Source of the DNA: Candidatus Bandiella numerosa | GTDB taxonomy: Bacteria > Pseudomonadota > Alphaproteobacteria > Rickettsiales > Midichloriaceae | Assembly: GCF_021811875.1 (NCBI RefSeq) | Contig: NZ_JAJBJD010000025.1 | Span: forward strand, 1-9,089 | Reading direction: 5' to 3' | DNA: 9,089 bases | Shown: positions 4,523 to 9,089 of the stretch, one piece after another | How the letters are laid out: every line of letters begins with the position of its first letter | Numbering within the stretch: position 1 is the first letter of the stretch | Notes under the pieces: model-generated | What the model was told of the DNA's origin: nothing | Databases searched by the model: none | Seen by the model: only the letters and a program-made list of their open reading frames with translations | Position numbers and translations under genes: made by a program

Positions 4523-6802
4523 ATGAAAAAAATATCCTTTGGTATTATTGGCAACCCTAATTCTGGAAAATCCACAATATTTAATCAATTAACAGGTTTA
4601 GGGCAAAAAACTGGTAATTGGTCCGGAGTAACTGTTGAAAAAAGGGTGGGAGAATTTAAGTTCAAGAATTATAAAATTCAACTTATAGATTTACCTGGAC
4701 TATATTCCTTAGGAATTGGTGGTAAAACATCATTGGATCAGGACATCACAATTAATTATATAAAAGAAGGAGATTTTGATTGTCTAATCAATATAGTTGA
4801 TAGTGTAAATTTTAAGAGAAATTTATATCTAACTTTTCAATTAATTGAAAGAAGGATACCAGTTATTTTAGTTTTGAATATGGATGACATAGCTAAAAGC
4901 AAAAATATAAAAATTAATGAAAATAAACTATCAAAACTATTAAAATGTCCAGTCATTAAAGTATCTGCAAAAAAAACGGATGATATTAATAAACTAAAAG
5001 ATTTTTTACTAAAAAATAAAGATATTAAAAACGTTGTTGATATATTTGATTTTTATCCAAAAAAAATCAAAGAGCATTATTCAAATTTAGAAAATTTTTT
5101 AAATACTGATGAATTTAGTGTAATATCAAATAGTGATAAAATTTCAATTCTAGAAGGTAATTATGCTAAATATAGTGACAGGGTTAAAGAATTTGCAAAA
5201 AATATTTGTAACAACATTGAACTAGAATTTGGACAAACATCATATTTTGTTTTAGTAAATTGTAGATATGCTTTTATAGAAAAGCTTTTCAAAAAAGTTT
5301 GTGAGCATAAGGACCTTAATTATGAGTCATTATCGGATAAAATAGATAATATCGTGTTAAACAAAATATTAGGTGTGCCAATTTTTTTGATTGTATTATA
5401 TCTAATGTTTGTTTTTAGTATAAACATCGGCGGGGCTTTTCAGGAATTTTTCGCTCTTATAGCAGAGGCTACCTTCATAGACATACCATTATTAATTGCC
5501 TCAAAAATTTATACATCCGAATGGCTCAATATACTAATTTACGGTCTAGGCGGTGCAATTCAAACAGTTGCGTCATTCATTCCAATTATAGCGGCTATGT
5601 ACATGTTCCTTTCTCTCCTAGAAGATAGTGGGTATATTGCAAGGTCGGCAGTCATAGCAAATAAAATTATGCGATTACTGGGTTTATCTGGACATTCTTT
5701 CTTGCCACTTATCGTTGGATTAGGGTGCAATGTACCAGCTATAACAGGCACAAGAGTGTTATATAATCATAACAAAAGAATTTCAACTATTATGATGTCA
5801 CCCTTTGTATCTTGTACGGCAAGACTTGCTGTATATACCCTCTTTTGTTATATATTTTTCCCAAATAACACACAAAATATAATCTTTGCACTGTATATTA
5901 TTGGAATTTTAATGGCAATATTCACAGGTCTGTTGATAAAAAGTGAGGCTCAAAAAATAGCTGACTCTAATATGCTAATAGAGCTACCAGACTATAAACT
6001 ACCTAAACTAAGGGTTATAACAAATAGTAGTATTTTAAGAACTAAATCATTTATTTTTGGAGCGGGCAAAACTATTGTAGTAGTTTTTTTTATTATTCAC
6101 TTAATAAATTCAGTAAAAATTCCTATCAAAAATGAAGCTGGGACATATAACAATGAAAGCATTATAAATATAATAGGGAAAAGAGTAACCCCTATTTTAA
6201 AACCAATGGGTTTAGAGGAAAAAAATTGGCCAGCAACTGTCGGAATTATTACTGGAATATTTGCAAAAGAAATTGTAGTTGGAACCCTAGTTTCTTTATA
6301 TGCCAATGAATCTGATGAGTTTAATTCAGTAAGTGAAATTGAAATCTTGGCAAAATATAAAAAAGCATTTTTAAGTGTACCTGAAAAGATGGTGCGCGTT
6401 TTTACAAATAATTTTGATAAACTTTATTATTTAGATAACAATATCACTAAAAAGAATTATCTTGATGATAACGAAATAAGCAATAAAGTCATAAAAAATA
6501 TTTCAAACAATTTTGATAATAAAATTGCCGTTTTGTCATATTTAATATTTATTTTAATATATTTTCCCTGTGTTTCAGTCTTTGGAGCTATATCCAATGA
6601 GATTGGTAAAAAATGGGCAATAGTTTCAGCTTTATGGTCCACCATTTCTGCATATTCGGTATCAACAATGTTTTATCAAACATCAAATTTTATCGTGAAC
6701 AATAGTATAAATTATTATTATCTTTTTCTCGGAATAATGATTTTAATAATAAGCTCAGTTTCTCTACGATACTTCTATATAACCCAAACCAGAAACAATT
6801 AA
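4523..6802 (+). CDS. feoB: FeoB, ferrous iron transporter with GTPase domain
   Basis: The 759-residue protein has full FeoB architecture and length. The N-terminal G domain shows G1 GNPNSGKST (10-18), G2 Thr37 in NWSGVTVEK, G3 DLPG (56-59), G4 NMDD (119-122) and G5 SAK (148-150). A helical GDI-like domain (about 170-270) links to a polytopic membrane part starting near 282. The two Gate regions are present: GCNVPAITGTR (401-411, with the conserved Cys402) and SCTARLAVYTLF (430-441). Later motifs such as GIFAKEIVVGTL and YFPCVSVFGAI are also conserved. It imports Fe2+ across the inner membrane, dependent on GTP hydrolysis. G4 is NMDD rather than NMMD or NKxD, a modest departure that keeps the key Asn and Asp. 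No frame disruption is seen; base use matches the neighbours. Confidence 0.97.
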   Translation: MKKISFGIIGNPNSGKSTIFNQLTGLGQKTGNWSGVTVEKRVGEFKFKNYKIQLIDLPGLYSLGIGGKTSLDQDITINYIKEGDFDCLINIVDSVNFKRNLYLTFQLIERRIPVILVLNMDDIAKSKNIKINENKLSKLLKCPVIKVSAKKTDDINKLKDFLLKNKDIKNVVDIFDFYPKKIKEHYSNLENFLNTDEFSVISNSDKISILEGNYAKYSDRVKEFAKNICNNIELEFGQTSYFVLVNCRYAFIEKLFKKVCEHKDLNYESLSDKIDNIVLNKILGVPIFLIVLYLMFVFSINIGGAFQEFFALIAEATFIDIPLLIASKIYTSEWLNILIYGLGGAIQTVASFIPIIAAMYMFLSLLEDSGYIARSAVIANKIMRLLGLSGHSFLPLIVGLGCNVPAITGTRVLYNHNKRISTIMMSPFVSCTARLAVYTLFCYIFFPNNTQNIIFALYIIGILMAIFTGLLIKSEAQKIADSNMLIELPDYKLPKLRVITNSSILRTKSFIFGAGKTIVVVFFIIHLINSVKIPIKNEAGTYNNESIINIIGKRVTPILKPMGLEEKNWPATVGIITGIFAKEIVVGTLVSLYANESDEFNSVSEIEILAKYKKAFLSVPEKMVRVFTNNFDKLYYLDNNITKKNYLDDNEISNKVIKNISNNFDNKIAVLSYLIFILIYFPCVSVFGAISNEIGKKWAIVSALWSTISAYSVSTMFYQTSNFIVNNSINYYYLFLGIMILIISSVSLRYFYITQTRNN

Positions 6803-6850
6803 GCGCTATTTTTACTAATTCACTCAAACAAAAAATAAAAATCTTTCTTA

Positions 6851-6880
6851 AGCCCCATTGCGATAAAAATATTGCAGGCT
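6851..6880. terminator. Possible shared hairpin between convergent feoB and prfB
   Basis: On the plus strand a 7-bp stem with one G-U pair (TGCGATA 6859-6865, TATTGCA 6870-6876) and an AAAA loop is flanked by AGCC/GGCT (6851-6854, 6877-6880). On the minus strand the stem has an A-C mismatch, and a T-rich stretch (ATTTTTATTTTTTG) follows after eight bases. It lies between two converging genes, where a bidirectional terminator is expected, but no U-tract is adjacent on either strand. Confidence 0.3.
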
Positions 6881-6888
6881 CTAACTTT

Positions 6889-8014
6889 CTATTCAGATTG
6901 CAATTTTAGTCCTTTACCTGCAGTTGATTTTACAAGCACAGCATGAATAAATTCATCAATATCGCCATCTAAAACAGCAATGGTATTAGACGTTTGATGC
7001 TGAGTGCGCAAATCTTTAACCATTTTATAGGGGTGTAGAACATAAGAGCGTATTTGATTACCCCAACCTATTTCTGTTTTCTCTGCATTCTTTTTATCAT
7101 CCTTATCTTCAAGCTTTTTTAACTCTAATTCATATAATTTCGATTTAAGCATAGACATACATTCTTCTTTATTCTTATGTTGCGATCTACTATTTTGACA
7201 CTGTACAACTATTTTTGAAGGTAAGTGAGTTATTCTTACAGCACTATCAGTTGTGTTGACATGTTGTCCACCAGCACCTGAGGAACGGTAGGTATCTATT
7301 CTCAACTCAGCTTCAATTATTTCAACTGAAACATCATTATCAATTTGCGGGTAAATCCACACACTGGCAAAGCTTGTATGACGCTTACCAGCGCTGTTAA
7401 ATGGCGATACTCTTACAAGTCTATGCACTCCTCTTTCTGTTTTTAACCATCCAAAAGCATTTTTTCCATGTATCTTAAAAGTAACTGATTTAATCCCAGC
7501 CTCTTCACCAACTAAGCTATCAATGATTTCATATTTAAAATTATGCCTTTCTATCCATCTTTGGTACATTCTCATTAGCATCGAGGCCCAATCATCACTT
7601 TCAGTTCCACCAGCACCAGAATGAACTTCTAAAAAACATCCTTTCTCATCAAGTTTTCCACTTAATAAACATTCAATTTCTTGAACTTTGACAGATTTTT
7701 CTAATTCTTTTAATTGTGCCAGCGTCTCCTTATATATTTCTTCATCACCCTCTGCTTCAGCAAGCTCAATCATCTCTAGATATGCCTGTAAATTTTCACT
7801 TATAGATATAATGTTTTGAATATTCGTCTCTAGATATGTCTTTTCTTTTAATATTGCTTTAGCTTTATTTTGATTTGACCATAAATTAGGGTCTTCTGCT
7901 TTTTGCGACAGTTCTTGCAGTCTTTTTTTTGCAACGTCTAAGTCAAAGATAACCTCTTAGTAGCTCTAAAGACTTTTCTATGCTATCTTTAATGTTTAGA
8001 ATTTCTGTGTCCAT
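6889..8014 (-). CDS. prfB: Peptide chain release factor 2, made through a +1 programmed frameshift
   Basis: Two frames make one gene. Frame 1 starts at ATG 8014 and reads 23 codons (MDTEILNIKDSIEKSLELL..GYL) to an in-frame TGA at 7945-7943. A +1 slip on CTT continues at GAC 7944 for 351 codons to the TAG at 6891-6889, giving a 374-residue protein. RF2 recognises UGA and UAA stop codons. Seen: tripeptide anticodon SPF (203-205) within RVSPFNSAGKRHTSFASVW, the GGQ peptidyl-tRNA hydrolysis motif (248-250) in RSSGAGGQHVN, and the usual helical N-terminal domain. The ATG at 7773 lies inside the gene and is not the start. RF2 autoregulates: when it is scarce, ribosomes pause at the UGA and shift. 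The gene is convergent with feoB and divergent from murB. No SD is visible before 8014. Confidence 0.96.
7942..7957 (-). promoter_or_regulatory. RF2 programmed +1 frameshift site
   Basis: The minus-strand sequence AGAGGTTATCTTTGAC keeps the TATCTTTGAC core of the E. coli site (AGGGGGTATCTTTGAC): slippery CTT, UGA stop, C as the next base. The internal SD-like element is AGAGG and sits at the same distance, though weaker than AGGGGG. The slip recodes at codon 24, close to codon 26 of E. coli. Confidence 0.93.
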
Positions 8015-8030
8015 ATTTTAATAATATACG

Positions 8031-8927
8031 ATGTCCTTTATTGACACATTACCAAAAATCAGAGGAAAGTACAGAGAAAATGCAAATGTTGGCAAAATGT
8101 GTTGGTTTAAGACACATAGTATTGCTGATGTTTTATTCATTCCACAAGATATTGATGATTTAAAATATTTTTTGTCCAATAAACCTAAAGATATACTAAC
8201 TTTTGTTATGGGAGCTGGTTCAAATTTATTAATTCGTGATGGTGGTTTTAAAGGAGTAATTATAAGATTGGGAGCAGGATTTAATTATGTACACCACAAT
8301 GGGAGTGATGTAGTAGCTGGCTCTGCATGCTTAGATTTAAATGTGGCAAATTATGCAGCAAATAACTCTATAGCAGGACTTGAATTTTTTGCAGGAATTC
8401 CTGGAAGTATTGGAGGTGCATTGGCCATGAATGCAGGAGCCTACAACAATGACACATCATCAGTACTAATTGAAGCAAAGGCAATCAGCATGACTACAGC
8501 AGAAATCAGAATATTTTCAAATCATGAAATTGGATATTATTATCGCGGAAAAAATTTAACTAATGATTGGTTATTTTACGAAGCAAGATTTCATGGTAAA
8601 CAAGGAGATAAATATGAAATACAAAAAGCTATTAAAGAAATTCAAGAAAAGCGATCTTCTACTCAACCAATAAAATCTAAAACTGGAGGCTCGACTTTTA
8701 AAAATCCAGTTAACCATAAAGCGTGGCAACTTATAGATCAATGTGGATTGCGTGGCATAAAAATTGGAGGTGCAAAATTCTCCGAATTGCATTGCAATTT
8801 CTTAATAAATGAAGGAGAAGCAACGGCATCAGATTTAGAGCATTTAATCAATTTAGCAAAAGAAAAGGTAAAGAATAAATTTGATATAAATTTAGAAGAA
8901 GAAATAAAAATTATAGGTAATCAATAA
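8031..8927 (+). CDS. murB: UDP-N-acetylenolpyruvoylglucosamine reductase
   Basis: The 298-residue enzyme reduces UDP-GlcNAc-enolpyruvate to UDP-MurNAc with NADPH and FAD, the second committed step of peptidoglycan precursor synthesis in the cytosol. Seen: the opening KMCWFKTHSIADVLF; FAD-binding GAGSNLLIRDGGFKG (61-75) and GLEFFAGIPGSIGGALAMNAGAY (116-138); Tyr171-Arg172 in the YR motif; Ser221 in GGSTFKNP, the proton donor; and Glu291 in LEEEIKIIG, equivalent to Glu325 of E. coli. The lack of the long Tyr-loop extension and the length near 300 fit the type II group. The ATG at 8031 gives the normal N-terminus. It stands apart from murC and ddl, at least on the visible side, which is unusual for an alphaproteobacterial-type genome. 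No SD is seen; the transcript may be nearly leaderless. Confidence 0.96.
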   Translation: MSFIDTLPKIRGKYRENANVGKMCWFKTHSIADVLFIPQDIDDLKYFLSNKPKDILTFVMGAGSNLLIRDGGFKGVIIRLGAGFNYVHHNGSDVVAGSACLDLNVANYAANNSIAGLEFFAGIPGSIGGALAMNAGAYNNDTSSVLIEAKAISMTTAEIRIFSNHEIGYYYRGKNLTNDWLFYEARFHGKQGDKYEIQKAIKEIQEKRSSTQPIKSKTGGSTFKNPVNHKAWQLIDQCGLRGIKIGGAKFSELHCNFLINEGEATASDLEHLINLAKEKVKNKFDINLEEEIKIIGNQ

Positions 8928-8955
8928 TTAATTGCAATAACAACCAAAAAATAAT

Positions 8956-9048
8956 GGCACTACTCCTGACTTCATGCACTTTGAGAGAAGTGTATAGAGG
9001 TAGGTGAGGAAAAAGGAGGAGAAAATTTTAAAGTCGCTGAGTAGTGCC
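8956..9048. repeat. 93-bp inverted-repeat element (MITE-like or structured RNA)
   Basis: The element is bounded by a perfect 10-bp inverted repeat, GGCACTACTC (8956-8965) and GAGTAGTGCC (9039-9048). After a 2-nt/3-nt internal loop the symmetry resumes with GACTT (8968-8972) and AAGTC (9031-9035). Inside is an 8-bp hairpin with one G-U pair (8974-8981 with 8988-8995, 6-nt loop), then a long purine run (9006-9025) containing AGGAGG. No coding capacity is seen. Terminal GGCACT resembles ends of some IS families, and the ends could be those of a deleted IS; no clean target duplication is visible (TAAT against TAAG). As RNA it would form a closed stem with one side hairpin. It lies 28 bp after murB. 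Confidence 0.55.
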
Positions 9049-9089
9049 TAAGCTAAATATTAGTTGACATTATATTATTTACTGGTAAC

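Noticed and set aside
5560..6645. Three minus-strand open frames of 62-69 codons inside feoB
   Set aside because: They are opposite conserved FeoB membrane segments, and no start signals or family features are seen.
7943..7945. In-frame TGA early in prfB as a sign of a broken gene
   Set aside because: The surrounding TATCTTTGAC and the intact downstream frame show the programmed RF2 frameshift.
8571..8792. Minus-strand open frame of 73 codons inside murB
   Set aside because: Opposite the conserved MurB C-terminal domain; shadow frame.
9064..9069. TTGACA near the right edge as a promoter
   Set aside because: The matching -10 region would fall at or beyond the end of the window, so it cannot be tested.
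1..9089. CRISPR array, tRNA or rRNA genes
   Set aside because: No regularly spaced direct repeats, no cloverleaf with a T-arm GTTC motif and no rRNA-like stretch were seen on either strand by eye.

Overview
The window is a roughly 30 % GC stretch of bacterial chromosome. The ribosomal proteins, the neighbouring DUF721 and DsbA-family genes and the zapA/coiled-coil pair look alphaproteobacterial. Low GC, Asn/Lys/Ile-rich proteins and host genes lacking visible Shine-Dalgarno (SD) sequences suggest a Rickettsiales- or Holosporales-like host-associated lineage. This placement is inferred from protein character, not from a database search.

Layout. Positions 1-540 hold the 5' end of an IS110-family element on the minus strand: a 48-codon transposase remnant, and upstream of it a region that can fold into a bridge-RNA-like structure. 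From 541 to 3846 all genes lie on the minus strand, in transcription order: a ZauP-like coiled-coil protein and ZapA (cell division), then rpsD, rpsT, dciA (DUF721) and a membrane-anchored DsbA/Com1-like thiol-disulfide protein that ends in a good intrinsic terminator. From 3944 to 6802 the plus strand carries a short TatB-like protein, feoA and feoB (ferrous iron import, with a Fur-box-like site before feoA). Convergent to feoB is prfB on the minus strand, whose reading frame is joined by a canonical +1 programmed frameshift. Only 16 bp from the prfB start, murB reads out divergently on the plus strand. After murB lies a 93-bp element with perfect 10-bp terminal inverted repeats, which is either a small non-autonomous transposable element or a structured RNA.

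Most genes are housekeeping: translation, replication initiation, Z-ring assembly, envelope thiol chemistry, peptidoglycan precursor synthesis and Fe2+ uptake. The parts not explained by ordinary genes are the two mobile-element-like ends of the window (1-540 and 8956-9048). I see no clear new multi-gene system. The best candidates for something undescribed are the IS110 left-end RNA remnant, with its possible SD-masking segment, and the 93-bp inverted-repeat element.
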